Source of the DNA: Comamonadaceae bacterium
GTDB lineage: Bacteria > Pseudomonadota > Gammaproteobacteria > Burkholderiales > Burkholderiaceae_C
NCBI GenBank assembly: GCA_947476285.1
Contig: CANJPU010000015.1
Location: 1-64,000 of the forward strand
DNA length: 64,000 nucleotides
Reading direction: 5' to 3'
Positions 52,623 through 64,000 of this stretch are shown in pieces. The stretch's first letter is position 1; each line of letters starts with the position of its first letter. Made by a program: the position numbers and the translations under genes. Under the pieces are notes generated by a model. The model was not told the origin of the DNA. It searched no databases and worked only from the letters and a program-made list of their open reading frames with translations.

Positions 52623-53441
52623 TTACATCCACAGGGCGCGCCAGATCAGCACGGGCCCATCCCACGTGCGCAAACGGGGCCGCACTTGAAAGCTGCCCGA
52701 GCCGCCGGCCTCGATTTTTTCCAGAATGCGCAAGCCGCCTTGCACCACCAGCCGCAGTTCCCAGCCCGCGCGGCCGGGGATGCGATGGACGAGCGGCGCG
52801 CCCTGGTGCATCAGCGTGCGCGCCCAGGCGACCAGCGCGGCCAGCATCTCACCGCGGCTGGCGAAGGCCTGTACATCCTGTTCGGGCAAGTAGAAGCGGC
52901 CGCGCGGCATGTCGATGCTGAGGTCCTGCCAGAAGTTGGCGAGTTGCAGTGCGCTGCAGATGCAATCGCTCTGCGCGAGGCAGGCCGCATCGTCAATGCG
53001 GTAGAGGTGCAGCAGCAGCCGACCCACCGGGTTGGCCGAGCGGCTGCAGTAGTCAAGCAGCGCGTCACGATCTGGGTAGCCGGCCGCTTCGTCGCTTTGT
53101 CGCACGTCCTGCTCGAATGCACTGAGCAGATCGGTCAGCAGGTTCAGCGGCAGAGCAAACCGTTGCAGCGCATCAGCCAATGGGCCGAACACCTGTGGCC
53201 AGCGGGTCGATGCGGCGCCGGTGTCGGCGCAGGCGCGCACGTCCGCTCCGAACGCGGCCAACTCGGCCAGTCGCTCAGAGGCCGGCGCATCGCCCTCGTC
53301 AGCAATATCATCGGCAGTTCGCGCGAACCAGTAGATCGCTTTGATGGCGGGCCGTAGATGCGCGGGGCACAGCCAGGAAGCGACCGGAAAGTTCTCGTAG
53401 TGGGCAACGCCGTGGGCGATGGGGGGCGCAAGTGATTTCAC
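52623..53441 (-). CDS. hpnC: Hydroxysqualene synthase HpnC
   Basis: 272 residues, same fold as HpnD. GVAHYENFPVASWLCPAHLRP start, first motif RTADDIADEGD, second motif NFWQDLSIDMPRGRFYLP. It converts presqualene diphosphate to hydroxysqualene. First gene of the three, which supply squalene for hopanoids; the cyclase gene is not in the window. Confidence 0.92.
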   Translation of the reverse strand: MKSLAPPIAHGVAHYENFPVASWLCPAHLRPAIKAIYWFARTADDIADEGDAPASERLAELAAFGADVRACADTGAASTRWPQVFGPLADALQRFALPLNLLTDLLSAFEQDVRQSDEAAGYPDRDALLDYCSRSANPVGRLLLHLYRIDDAACLAQSDCICSALQLANFWQDLSIDMPRGRFYLPEQDVQAFASRGEMLAALVAWARTLMHQGAPLVHRIPGRAGWELRLVVQGGLRILEKIEAGGSGSFQVRPRLRTWDGPVLIWRALWM

Positions 53442-53469
53442 CGCCGGGATTGTCGCCTGCCCCGAAAGG

Positions 53470-53498
53470 TTGACAAGCTGCTGGCCTTCCCATAAATT
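53470..53498 (+). promoter_or_regulatory. Sigma-70 promoter of the RND efflux genes
   Basis: TTGACA at 53470-53475, a 17-base spacer, and TAAATT at 53493-53498. Transcription would start near 53505, about 57 bases before the adaptor ATG. Confidence 0.6.
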
Positions 53499-53507
53499 AC
53501 GCAGCTT

Positions 53508-53521
53508 ACTAACCGGTCAGT
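53508..53521. promoter_or_regulatory. TetR-type operator at the start of the efflux transcript
   Basis: ACTAACCGGTCAGT, a near-perfect palindrome around ACCGGT, begins at about +3. Operators of this form are used by TetR-type efflux repressors, but no such regulator is encoded beside it. Confidence 0.5.
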
Positions 53522-53561
53522 CATTAGCTGGCATTTGCAGTACTTTAAGCTCTGGCCCGTC

Positions 53562-54737
53562 ATGCATAAATCCCATCCGTTTCAGCTTCTGGTCTCACCT
53601 CGCCTGCGCCTGTTGTCAGGGCTGGGCCTTTCACTTTTTCTGCTCGCATGCACCCAGGCACCGCCTTCGCAAGAGCCGGTGCGGGCGGTCAAGCTCATGA
53701 CGGTGGGCATGAACAGAGTCGAGTCTGACTACGAATTCGCGGGTGAAGTGCGGGCCCGGGTGGAATCGCGGCTGAGTTTTCGGGTGGCGGGCAAGATAGA
53801 GCGCCGCCTGGTCGAGGTGGGCCAGCGGGTCAAGGCTGGCCAAGTGCTGGCGCAGCTCGATCCCCGTGATCTTCAGTTGGCGGCGGACGCCGCGCGCGCA
53901 CAGGTCACAGCAGCCAGCACCAATCGCGATCTTGCAGCCGCCGAGTTCAAGCGCTATGCGGCGCTGCGCGAGCAAAACTTCATCAGCGGGGTCGAACTAG
54001 AGCGGCGCGAAGCATCCCTTAAGGCGGCCCAGGCCCAGCTTGAGCAGGCCCAGGCACAACTGGCCGCCCAGGGCAATCAGGCCACCTACAGCAAACTGGT
54101 GGCCGATGTGTCTGGCGTGGTCACCGCAGTGGAGGCCGAGGCCGGTCAGGTGGTGAGCGCCGGCACGCCGGTGCTGCGCGTCGCACAGGATGGGCCGCGC
54201 GATGTGGTGTTCTCCGTGCCCGAGGATAAGGTCGCGGCGATTCACACCGGCTCTCAGGTGGCGCTGCGCTCATGGGCCACCAGCACCGTACTGCAGGGCA
54301 AGGTGCGGGAAGTGGGGGCAAGCGCCGACGCTAGCACACGAACCTATCTGGTGAAAATCGCGCTCGATGGCAAGAGTAGCCCGCCGCTGGGCTCGACAGT
54401 GTATGTCTCGCCGCGCGAACTCAGTCAGCGTGGCCTGCCTGTCATCAAACTGCCGACCAGCGCCTTGCGCGGCGAGGGCAAGGGCAGTGCGGTCTGGGTT
54501 CTGGACGCATCCACCATGACGGTGAAATCACAGCCGGTGCAGGTTGGTCCGATCGATGGCAACGACGTGGTGATCACAGCCGGCGTGCAACCGGGCATGC
54601 AGGTGGTTACCGCCGGTGTGCATGTGCTCTCGCCAGGGCAGAAGGTCACGGTCTATCAGGCGATCGGCGCGCCCGCTGCGCCGGCGGCCATGCCTGCTCG
54701 GGCTGCACCAAGCGCATCTTCGCCCCAGGCCAAGTGA
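53562..54737 (+). CDS. RND efflux periplasmic adaptor lipoprotein
   Basis: 391 residues, membrane fusion protein of the MexA/AcrA kind. A lipobox LFLLACTQ gives a lipidated Cys near residue 30. Then the split lipoyl domain (RLSFRVAGKIERRLVEVGQRVKAGQVLAQLDPRD in part: VGQRVKAGQVLAQLD), a coiled-coil hairpin at about 95-170 rich in Ala/Gln (AAQAQLEQAQAQLAAQ), and a beta-barrel. It links the pump to an outer-membrane channel. ATG at 53562 is used; a TTG at 53535 is possible. Confidence 0.9.
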   Translation: MHKSHPFQLLVSPRLRLLSGLGLSLFLLACTQAPPSQEPVRAVKLMTVGMNRVESDYEFAGEVRARVESRLSFRVAGKIERRLVEVGQRVKAGQVLAQLDPRDLQLAADAARAQVTAASTNRDLAAAEFKRYAALREQNFISGVELERREASLKAAQAQLEQAQAQLAAQGNQATYSKLVADVSGVVTAVEAEAGQVVSAGTPVLRVAQDGPRDVVFSVPEDKVAAIHTGSQVALRSWATSTVLQGKVREVGASADASTRTYLVKIALDGKSSPPLGSTVYVSPRELSQRGLPVIKLPTSALRGEGKGSAVWVLDASTMTVKSQPVQVGPIDGNDVVITAGVQPGMQVVTAGVHVLSPGQKVTVYQAIGAPAAPAAMPARAAPSASSPQAK

Positions 54738-54744
54738 GCACAGC

Positions 54745-57700
54745 ATGCCCTTGAGTCCATCGAAGAAAAACTTCAATCTCTCCGCCTGGGCGCTGGCGCA
54801 TCCAGCCCTCACCCGCTACCTGATGGTGGTGCTGATGCTGCTGGGCTTCACCGCCTATTTTCAGCTCGGGCAAGACGAAGACCCGCCCTTTACTTTCCGC
54901 GCGATGGTGGTGCGCACCTACTGGCCGGGCGCGACCGCTCAGCAAGTGGCCGAGCAAGTGACCGACAAGATCGAGCGCACGTTGCAGGATGTACCCTACG
55001 CCGACCGTATCCGAAGCTACTCCAAGCCAGGGGAGTCGCAGATTATTTTCCAGGTCAAAGACTCATCGCGCCCTGGCGACGTGCCCAACCTCTGGTACAC
55101 CGTGCGCAAGAAGATCGGCGACATGCGCCAGCAGCTTCCGGGCGGCGTACAAGGCCCTTTCTTCAATGACGATTTCGGCGATGTGTACGGCGTGATCTAC
55201 GCACTGGAGGCCGATGGCTTCAGCTATGCCGAACTCAAACGCCATGCAGACGATGTGCGTCAGCAGCTTCTGCGAGTGGCAGACGTGGCCAAAGTGGAGC
55301 TCTTTGGCGTGCAGGACGAAAAAGTCTACATCGAGATTTCGCACAAGCGCCTGGCACAACTCGGGCTTGACTTGAACCAGGTGCTCAGCCAACTCGGTCA
55401 GCAAAACGCAGTCGAGTCGGCCGGCGCGGTGCAGGCGCCGCAGGATGTGGTGCAGGTGCGCGTAGCCGGCCAGTTCCAGGCTGTGGAGCAGTTGCGCGCC
55501 ATGCCCATCACTGGCGCGTCAGGCAACCAACTGCGCCTGGGAGATATTGGCACCGTCTCGCGCGGCTACGTCGATCCGCCGGTGGTGAAGGTGCGCCATC
55601 AGGGCAAAGAAGTCATTGCGCTGGGCGTGTCCATGGCCAAGGGCGGCGACATCATTCGCCTGGGCCATTCGCTGCGCGCGCAGTTCGATCGCATCGAGGC
55701 TGGATTGCCGCTGGGCATGAAGCTCGTGCAGATTCAGGACCAGCCGCGCTCGGTGGCCAACTCTGTCAATGAATTCGTCAGCACGTTGATTGAAGCGGTG
55801 GCCATCGTGTTGGCTGTGAGCTTTGTCTCGTTGGGCCTGCACGAGCGGGCCGGCGCCGCCGCGCTGCCCCTGTGAAAGCGCTATTACATCGACATGCGGC
55901 CAGGCCTGGTGGTGGGCATCACCATTCCACTGGTTCTGGCGGTCACCTTTCTCGTCATGTATTACTGGGGCATAGGCCTGCACAAGATTTCACTGGGCTC
56001 GCTCATCATCGCACTGGGCCTGCTGGTGGACGACGCGATCATCGCGGTGGAGATGATGGTGCGCAAGATGGAGGAGGGCTACGACAAGGTTCGCGCCGCC
56101 ACCTTCGCCTATGAGGTCACCGCCATGCCCATGCTGACCGGTACCCTGATCACGGCCACTGGGTTTCTGCCCATTGGCATGGCACGCTCGACTGTCGGTG
56201 AGTACACCTTCGCGATCTTCGCGGTGACGGTGGTGGCGCTGGTGCTCAGTTGGCTGGTGTCAGTGTATTTTGTGCCCTACCTGGGCACGGTGCTGCTCAA
56301 GTCCCGCCCAGTGCCCGCGCCCGCTGCGTCCGGGCAAGTGGGCCACGCAGAGCACGCTGAGCATTTCGACACGCCTTTTTATCGCACCTTCCGCCGCACC
56401 GTCCACTGGTGCGTGGCGCACCGCTGGATCACCATTGGTGCGACCCTGCTCGTCTTCGCTCTGGGCATCGTGGGCATGGGACGGGTGCAGCAGCAGTTCT
56501 TTCCCGATTCAAGCCGGCCGGAAATCATGGTCGACATCTGGTTCCCCGAGGGCACCTCATTCGCCGCCAACGAAGAAGCCACCCGGCGGGTGGAGCAACG
56601 CCTTCGCAATGAGCCCGGTGTCACCACGGTGAGCACCTGGGTCGGCTCGGGTGTTCCGCGCTTCTACTTGCCGCTCGACCAGATTTTTCCTCAGACCAAT
56701 GTGTCGCAGTTCATCGTGATGCCCACTGACCTGAAGGTGCGCGAGACGCTGCGCGTGAAGCTGCCGGCACTGATGGCCCAGGAGTTCCCCGAGGTGCGTG
56801 GCCGGGTCAAGCTGCTGCCCAACGGTCCGCCGGTGCCCTATCCGGTGCAATTCAGAGTGGTGGGGCCTGATCCCCTGGCTCTGCGCGAGCGGGCCGACGA
56901 GGTCAAGGACGCGATGCGCCAGAACGCCAACACACGCGGTGTCAACGACAACTGGAACGAATCGGTCAAGGTGCTGCGCCTCGAAGTCGATCAGACCAAG
57001 GCCAGGGCCCTGGGGATCACCAGCCAGACCATCGCCCAATCGGCCCGCACCATTCTGGCGGGCACCAATGTCGGCCAGTTCCGCGAAGGCGACAAGCTGA
57101 TCGACATCGTGCTGCGCCAGCCGCTCGATGAGCGACGCGCCATTTCAGACCTGGCCAATGGCTACCTGCCTACCGCCTCGGGCAAAGCGATACCTTTGTT
57201 GCAGATCGCCAAACCGGTGTTCGCCTGGGAGCCCGGCGTGATGTGGCGCGAGGGGCGCGACTACGCGATTACCGTGCAAGGCGACATCGTGGAGGGCTTG
57301 CAGGGCGCCACAGTGACCAATGAACTGCTGCCGCAACTGCAGGCACTTGAGAAGAAATGGCCGGCAGGCTATTCGATCCAGGTGGCTGGCGCGGTCGAGG
57401 AAAGCTCCAAGGGCTCGTCGTCCATCGCGGTGGGGCTGCCCGCCATGCTGTTCATCACCTTCACTCTGTTGATGCTGCAATTGCAAAGCATCAGCCGGGC
57501 GCTGCTGGTCTTTCTCACTGGGCCGCTGGGCATTGCGGGTGTGGCCGGGGCACTGCTGCTGCTCAACCGCCCCTTCGGCTTTGTCGCCCTGCTGGGTGTG
57601 ATCGCCCTGATGGGCATGATCCAGCGCAATTCGGTGATCCTGATTGACCAGATCGAGCAGGACCGCGCCCGCGGCGTTCCGGCCTGGACGGCCATCGTCG

Positions 57701-57951
57701 AGTCTGCAGTGCGGCGGCTGCGGCCCATTGTCCTGACGGCCGCCGCAGCGGTGTTGGCGATGATCCCGCTGTCGCGCTCGGTGTTCTGGGGCCCGATGGC
57801 GGTGGCCATTATGGGCGGTTTGATCGTGGCCACGGTGCTCACCTTGCTGGCCTTGCCGGCCATGTATGCCGCGTGGTTCCGGGTGCGCATGGAAGAGCCC
57901 GAGCATGCCGAGTTCGATCCGCCGGCCAATCCGGTGCCCGTGTCAAGCTAA
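54745..57951 (+). pseudogene. RND efflux pump interrupted by one in-frame TGA
   Basis: 1068 codons, the full length of an AcrB/HAE1-type pump. The first 376 codons (54745-55875) hold the N-terminal helix and first periplasmic part (QDEDPPFTFRAMVVRTYWPG, YADRIRSYSKPGESQI) up to helix 2 (VAIVLAVSFVSLGLHERAG). A TGA at 55873-55875 then stops it, and the same frame goes on with KRYYIDMRPGLVVGITIPLVL and LGLLVDDAIIAVEMMV (the Asp-Asp of the proton relay), to 57951. There is no frameshift. The lost codon is probably Trp TGG or Arg CGA. Likely causes are a nonsense mutation or a sequencing error; internal restart at ATG 55894 would not give a working pump. Confidence 0.85.
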
Positions 57952-57975
57952 AATACCTGGTTGACCGAATCAGCG

Positions 57976-58013
57976 CGGGCCGTCGGGAGTTTTCCGGCCG
58001 CCCGTTTTGATTT
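57976..58013 (+). terminator. Rho-independent terminator after the RND pump
   Basis: Stem CGGGC...CGG (57976-57986) with CCGGCCGCCCG (57994-58004), loop around GAGTTTT, followed by TTTTGATTTT. It separates the efflux genes from the tRNA gene, which starts only 8 bases later. Confidence 0.7.
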
Positions 58014-58021
58014 TCAGCTCA

Positions 58022-58108
58022 GCGCGGGTGGCGAAATTGGTAGACGCACCAGGTTTAGGTCCTGACGCCAGAAATGGTGTGGGGGTTCGAGTCCCCCCCC
58101 GCGCACCA
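58022..58108 (+). tRNA. tRNA-Leu (anticodon UAG)
   Basis: 87 bases with encoded CCA. Acceptor stem GCGCGGG/CCCGCGC, D arm GGCGAAATTGGTAGACGC, anticodon stem-loop AGGTTTAGGTCCT with TAG in the middle, a long variable arm typical of leucine tRNAs, T arm with GGTTCGAGTCC, then A-CCA. It reads CUA and related leucine codons. Placed just before the trigger factor gene. Confidence 0.96.
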
Positions 58109-58136
58109 GAATACATTTAATTCAAGAGAGACCAAC

Positions 58137-59453
58137 ATGGCTGTGAACGTAGAAACCCTTGAGAAGCTGGAACGCAAGATCACGCTGACGCTGCCCGTCA
58201 ACCTGATCCAGTCCGAAGTCGATTCCCGCCTGAAGCGGCTGGCACGCACTGTGAAGATGGACGGCTTCCGCCCGGGCAAGGTGCCCGTGAACGTCGTGGC
58301 TCAGCGTTATGGCTACTCGGTGCACTACGAAGTCATGAACGACAAAGTGGGCGAGGCCTTCACCCAGGCCGCCAACGAAGCCAAGCTACGCGTGGCCGGC
58401 CAGCCCCGCATCACCGAGAAGCAGGAAGCCCCCGATGGCGAGCTCGCATTCGACGCAGTCTTCGAGGTCTACCCTGAAGTCAAGATCGGCGACCTCGCCG
58501 GCGCCGAGATCGAGAAGCTCAACGCCGAAGTCGGGGATGAAGCCATCGACAAGACCCTGGAGATTCTGCGCAAGCAGCGCCGCACCTTTGCGCAGCGCCC
58601 CCATGATGCACCTGCTCAGGAAGGCGACCGGGTCACCGTTGACTTCGAAGGCAAGATCGACGGCGAAACCTTCCAGGGTGGCAAGGCTGAAGACTTCCAG
58701 TTCCTGGTGGGCGAAGGCCAAATGCTCAAGGAATTCGAAGAGGCCGTGCGCGGCATGAAGCACGGCGAGAGCAAGACATTCCAGTTGTCTTTCCCGGCCG
58801 ACTACCACGGCAAGGACGTCGCCGGCAAACAGGCCGACTTCATGGTCACGGTCAAGAAGATCGAGGCAGCCCACCTGCCCGAAGTCAACGAGGCGCTGGC
58901 GAAGTCGCTTGGCATCGCCGATGCAACAGTGGAAGGCCTTCGCGCCGACATCCGCAAGAACCTGGAGCGTGAGGTCAGGTTCCGGCTGCAGTCACGCAAC
59001 AAGCAGGCGGTGATGGACGCCCTGGTGGCCAAGGCCGAGCTGGATCTGCCCAACTCCATCGTTCAGGCCGAGATCGACCGCATGACCGAAAACGCCCGCG
59101 CCGAACTCAAGCAGCGCGGCATCAAAGACGCTGACAAGGCACCCATCCCGCAAGACATGTTCCGCCCTGCGGCTGAGCGCCGGGTTCGCCTGGGCCTGGT
59201 GGTGGCCGAACTGGTTCGCACCAGCAAGCTGGAAGCCAAGCCCGAGCAAATCAAAGCACATGTGGACGAGCTTGCGGCCAGCTACGAAAAGCCCGCTGAA
59301 GTGGTGCGCTGGTATTTCAGCGACAAGCGCCGGCTGGCCGAGGTGGAGGCCATCGTCATCGAAAACAACGTGACCGAATTCATCCTCGGCCAGGCCAAAG
59401 TGCTTGAGAAGCCGATTGCATTCGACGATTTGATGGGTCAACAGAGCCAGTGA
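58137..59453 (+). CDS. tig: Trigger factor, ribosome-bound chaperone and prolyl isomerase
   Basis: 438 residues. N-terminal ribosome-binding domain with GFRPGKVPVNVVAQRYG, FKBP-type PPIase domain at about 160-245 (EGDRVTVDFEGKIDGETFQGG in part), and the helical C-terminal cradle that holds nascent chains. Starts 28 bases after the tRNA. Together with clpP, clpX and lon it forms the protein-quality-control cluster common in proteobacteria. Confidence 0.96.
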   Translation: MAVNVETLEKLERKITLTLPVNLIQSEVDSRLKRLARTVKMDGFRPGKVPVNVVAQRYGYSVHYEVMNDKVGEAFTQAANEAKLRVAGQPRITEKQEAPDGELAFDAVFEVYPEVKIGDLAGAEIEKLNAEVGDEAIDKTLEILRKQRRTFAQRPHDAPAQEGDRVTVDFEGKIDGETFQGGKAEDFQFLVGEGQMLKEFEEAVRGMKHGESKTFQLSFPADYHGKDVAGKQADFMVTVKKIEAAHLPEVNEALAKSLGIADATVEGLRADIRKNLEREVRFRLQSRNKQAVMDALVAKAELDLPNSIVQAEIDRMTENARAELKQRGIKDADKAPIPQDMFRPAAERRVRLGLVVAELVRTSKLEAKPEQIKAHVDELAASYEKPAEVVRWYFSDKRRLAEVEAIVIENNVTEFILGQAKVLEKPIAFDDLMGQQSQ

Positions 59454-59558
59454 TTCTCCCGGGTCCGCGCGCTGTTCTGCATGGACTTGCAGACCAGCGG
59501 CCCGACCCCATCTGCTTTTGGCGATAAAGTAGCCACTCAAGAAACCGGAGTCTTCCCC

Positions 59559-60167
59559 ATGAGCGCACTCGAAACCCAGGCCCTCGGCATGGTGCCCATT
59601 GTCATTGAGCAATCCGGCCGCGGCGAGCGGTCGTATGACATCTATTCGCGTCTGCTGCGCGAGCGGGTGATCTTCCTGGTCGGACCGGTCAATGACCAGA
59701 CCGCCAACCTGGTGGTCGCCCAGCTCTTGTTCCTAGAGAGCGAAAACCCGGACAAAGATATTTCGTTCTACATCAATTCCCCCGGCGGCAGCGTCAGCGC
59801 AGGCATGGCGATTTTCGACACCATGAACTTCATCAAGGCGGATGTCTCCACCCTGTGCACCGGCATGGCTGCGAGCATGGGCGCCTTCCTGCTGGCCGCT
59901 GGCGCCAAGGGCAAGCGCTTTTCGCTGCCCAACTCCAAGGTCATGATCCATCAGGTGCTGGGCGGTGCCCAGGGCCAGGCCACGGACATCGAGATCCACG
60001 CGCGCGAGATCCTCAAGACCAAGGAAACCATGAACCGCATCCTGGCCGAACGCACTGGCCAGCCGCTGAAGAAGGTTCGCAACGACACCGAGCGCGACTA
60101 TTTCCTCGATGCTGAAGAAGCCAAGGCCTACGGCCTGATCGATCAGGTCATCGCCAAGCGCCCGTAA
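59559..60167 (+). CDS. clpP: ATP-dependent Clp protease proteolytic subunit
   Basis: 202 residues. Catalytic Ser106 in GMAASMGAF and His131 in [10 protein letters not shown], with the Asp in the [12 protein letters not shown] region. N-terminal propeptide [13 protein letters not shown] as in other betaproteobacteria. It forms the barrel that ClpX feeds. ATG at 59559 is used; an in-frame start at 59481 is not supported. Confidence 0.96.
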   Translation: MSALETQALGMVPIVIEQSGRGERSYDIYSRLLRERVIFLVGPVNDQTANLVVAQLLFLESENPDKDISFYINSPGGSVSAGMAIFDTMNFIKADVSTLCTGMAASMGAFLLAAGAKGKRFSLPNSKVMIHQVLGGAQGQATDIEIHAREILKTKETMNRILAERTGQPLKKVRNDTERDYFLDAEEAKAYGLIDQVIAKRP

Positions 60168-60218
60168 GGGGGCATCGCGCTCACGAGAGCGCCCAGCGGC
60201 CGGTTGCAGTGCAACATC

Positions 60219-60256
60219 GGCGTTTCCCGTCGCACGGGGAACGCCGCTATTTATTT
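60219..60256 (+). terminator. Terminator-like hairpin between clpP and clpX
   Basis: GGCGTTTCCC (60219-60228) pairs with GGGGAACGCC (60236-60245) in nine of ten positions, followed by GCTATTTATTT. It probably limits read-through so that clpX is partly separately transcribed. Confidence 0.6.
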
Positions 60257-60293
60257 CGTTATCATTCCATCTCCAGCAACTAGGCAAGGTCAT

Positions 60294-61559
60294 ATGGCCG
60301 AGAAAAAAGGCTCTTCCAGCGAGAAAACGCTTTACTGCTCCTTCTGCGGCAAGAGCCAGCATGAGGTCAAGAAGCTTATCGCCGGGCCATCCGTTTTCAT
60401 TTGCGACGAATGCATTGACCTTTGCAATGAGATCATTCGCGACGAGCTGCCTGCGGGCGATCTCTCCGGCGAGGCCCGAAGCGACCTGCCCACGCCCATC
60501 GAGATCAAAACCAACCTGGACAACTACGTCATTGGCCAGGAGCCGGCCAAGCGCATTTTGTCGGTGGCTGTCTACAACCACTACAAGCGTCTGCGCCACA
60601 AAGAACACGCCAAGAAGGAGGATGTCGAGCTCACCAAGAGCAACATCCTCTTGATCGGCCCTACCGGGTCGGGCAAGACGCTGCTGGCCCAGACGCTCGC
60701 GCGCATGCTCGACGTGCCCTTCGTCATGGCCGATGCCACCACCCTCACCGAAGCCGGCTATGTGGGCGAGGACGTCGAGAACATCATCCAGAAGCTGCTG
60801 CAAAGCTGCAACTATGAAGTCGAGCGGGCTCAGCGCGGCATTGTTTATATCGATGAGATCGACAAGATCTCGCGCAAGTCAGACAACCCGTCCATCACCC
60901 GCGACGTTTCGGGCGAGGGCGTGCAGCAGGCGCTGCTCAAGCTCATCGAAGGCACCATGGCCAGCGTGCCACCTCAGGGCGGGCGCAAGCATCCTAACCA
61001 GGATTTCCTCCAGATTGACACCACCAACATCCTCTTCATCTGCGGCGGTGCCTTTGCCGGGCTTGAAAAGGTGATCGAGCGGCGTACCGAGTCCTCTGGC
61101 ATCGGCTTTGGCGCTTCGGTCAAGAGCAAGGCAGAGCGCAGCCTCACCGACGTGTTCCGCGAGGTCGAGCCAGAAGACCTGATCAAATTCGGCCTTATCC
61201 CCGAACTGGTGGGCCGCATGCCGGTGGTCGCCACCTTGGCCGAGCTGAGCGAAGACGCCATGGTGCAGATTCTGACCGAGCCCAAGAATGCGCTGGTCAA
61301 GCAATACGGCAAGTTGCTCGCCATGGAAGGGGTCGATCTGGAAATCCGCCCCAACGCCTTGCGCGCCATCGCCCGCAAAGCCCTGGCCCGCAAGACCGGC
61401 GCGCGCGGACTTCGATCGATTCTGGAGCAGTCACTCATCGACACCATGTACGAGCTGCCCAACACGGTCAACGTGGACAAAGTGGTGGTCGATGAGTCCA
61501 CCATCGACGAAAACAAGCCGCCGCTCCTGGTCTATCGCGAGGCTGCCAAGAAAGCCTGA
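60294..61559 (+). CDS. clpX: ATP-dependent Clp protease ATP-binding subunit
   Basis: 421 residues. Zinc-binding domain with Cys15, Cys18, Cys37 and Cys40 ([19 protein letters not shown]), AAA+ domain with Walker [12 protein letters not shown], Walker [11 protein letters not shown], and the [10 protein letters not shown] pore-loop region followed by the IGF-type loop GIGFGASV that contacts ClpP. It unfolds tagged substrates for ClpP. ATG at 60294 begins the typical MAEKKG start. Confidence 0.97.
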   Translation: MAEKKGSSSEKTLYCSFCGKSQHEVKKLIAGPSVFICDECIDLCNEIIRDELPAGDLSGEARSDLPTPIEIKTNLDNYVIGQEPAKRILSVAVYNHYKRLRHKEHAKKEDVELTKSNILLIGPTGSGKTLLAQTLARMLDVPFVMADATTLTEAGYVGEDVENIIQKLLQSCNYEVERAQRGIVYIDEIDKISRKSDNPSITRDVSGEGVQQALLKLIEGTMASVPPQGGRKHPNQDFLQIDTTNILFICGGAFAGLEKVIERRTESSGIGFGASVKSKAERSLTDVFREVEPEDLIKFGLIPELVGRMPVVATLAELSEDAMVQILTEPKNALVKQYGKLLAMEGVDLEIRPNALRAIARKALARKTGARGLRSILEQSLIDTMYELPNTVNVDKVVVDESTIDENKPPLLVYREAAKKA

Positions 61560-61599
61560 GCCCGGCTTGGGTATCCTGACCCAGTGATTTTTCACAATA

Positions 61600-61641
61600 T
61601 TTCAACCCTTCAGGCCGCATTGCGATGCGGACGGGTTGAAA
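61600..61641. promoter_or_regulatory. Long hairpin between clpX and lon
   Basis: TTTCAACCC (61600-61608) pairs exactly with GGGTTGAAA (61633-61641), with an inner exact pair CCGCAT/ATGCGG (61615-61620 and 61625-61630) around a TGCG loop. No T tract follows on the plus strand, so it may be a terminator of weak type, an mRNA-end stabiliser, or a leader element of lon. Confidence 0.5.
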
Positions 61642-61689
61642 ATGCTTTCTTCCGGTCCATATTCGACTCATTGCATTAGAGGATCTTTC

Positions 61690-64000
<2,311 letters not shown>

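Noticed and set aside
55873-55875. Selenocysteine at the in-frame TGA of the RND pump
   Set aside because: RND pumps are not selenoproteins, the position is a loop without redox function, and no obvious SECIS hairpin follows.

Overview
The window is GC-rich, densely coding and typical of a betaproteobacterium of the Burkholderiales, most likely a Comamonadaceae relative. The reasons are the many Bug-type (TctC) solute receptors, a Comamonas-like 4,5-protocatechuate (pmd) operon, a split hpnC/hpnD/hpnE squalene pathway, and the tig-clpP-clpX-lon order. The genus cannot be fixed from this sequence alone. No rRNA, transposase, phage gene or CRISPR array was seen.

Layout. 1-4.2 kb: secreted subtilase, small exported protein, Tat-exported beta-propeller, MetE-like methyltransferase. 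4.2-9.7 kb: branched-chain-type ABC transporter (receptor, two permeases, two ATPases) and a Bug receptor. 9.7-17.3 kb: LysR regulator divergent from the protocatechuate 4,5-cleavage operon (ModA-like protein, pmdE, F, D, A, B, C, aldo/keto reductase), which takes protocatechuate to pyruvate and oxaloacetate. 17.35-17.6 kb: a structured small-RNA candidate on the minus strand with its own FNR-type promoter and terminator. 17.65-28.8 kb: alpha/beta hydrolase, MFS exporter, TetR regulator, and a beta-oxidation module laid out like the mycobacterial igr locus (MaoC-DUF35 fusion, two acyl-CoA dehydrogenases, MaoC hydratase, Ltp2-like aldolase/thiolase), followed by a Bug receptor, CoA-transferase and nitroreductase.

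28.8-37.7 kb is an accessory island. It holds two antitoxin-like genes without toxins, a 591-residue protein with a macro/PARG-like section, a complete DarT-DarG pair lying inside a TAXI-TRAP transporter operon, and a HicA-HicB pair bracketed by copies of the 3' end of an S4-domain gene.

37.6-48.6 kb: the S4 (Hsp15-like) gene, a TctCBA tripartite tricarboxylate transporter, a sigma-54 activator, and a second branched-chain-type ABC operon behind a good -24/-12 promoter, ending in a hydrolase. 48.6-53.4 kb: ferrochelatase, HAD hydrolase, hpnE-hpnD-hpnC. 53.5-58 kb: RND efflux adaptor and pump, the pump interrupted by one in-frame TGA. 58-64 kb: tRNA-Leu(UAG), trigger factor, ClpP, ClpX and the start of Lon, which runs off the window.

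Overall this is an organism geared to taking up and degrading organic acids and aromatics: at least six solute-uptake systems, several acyl-CoA and aromatic steps, and dedicated LysR, TetR and sigma-54 control. A toxin-antitoxin and ADP-ribosylation island is set between the catabolic blocks.
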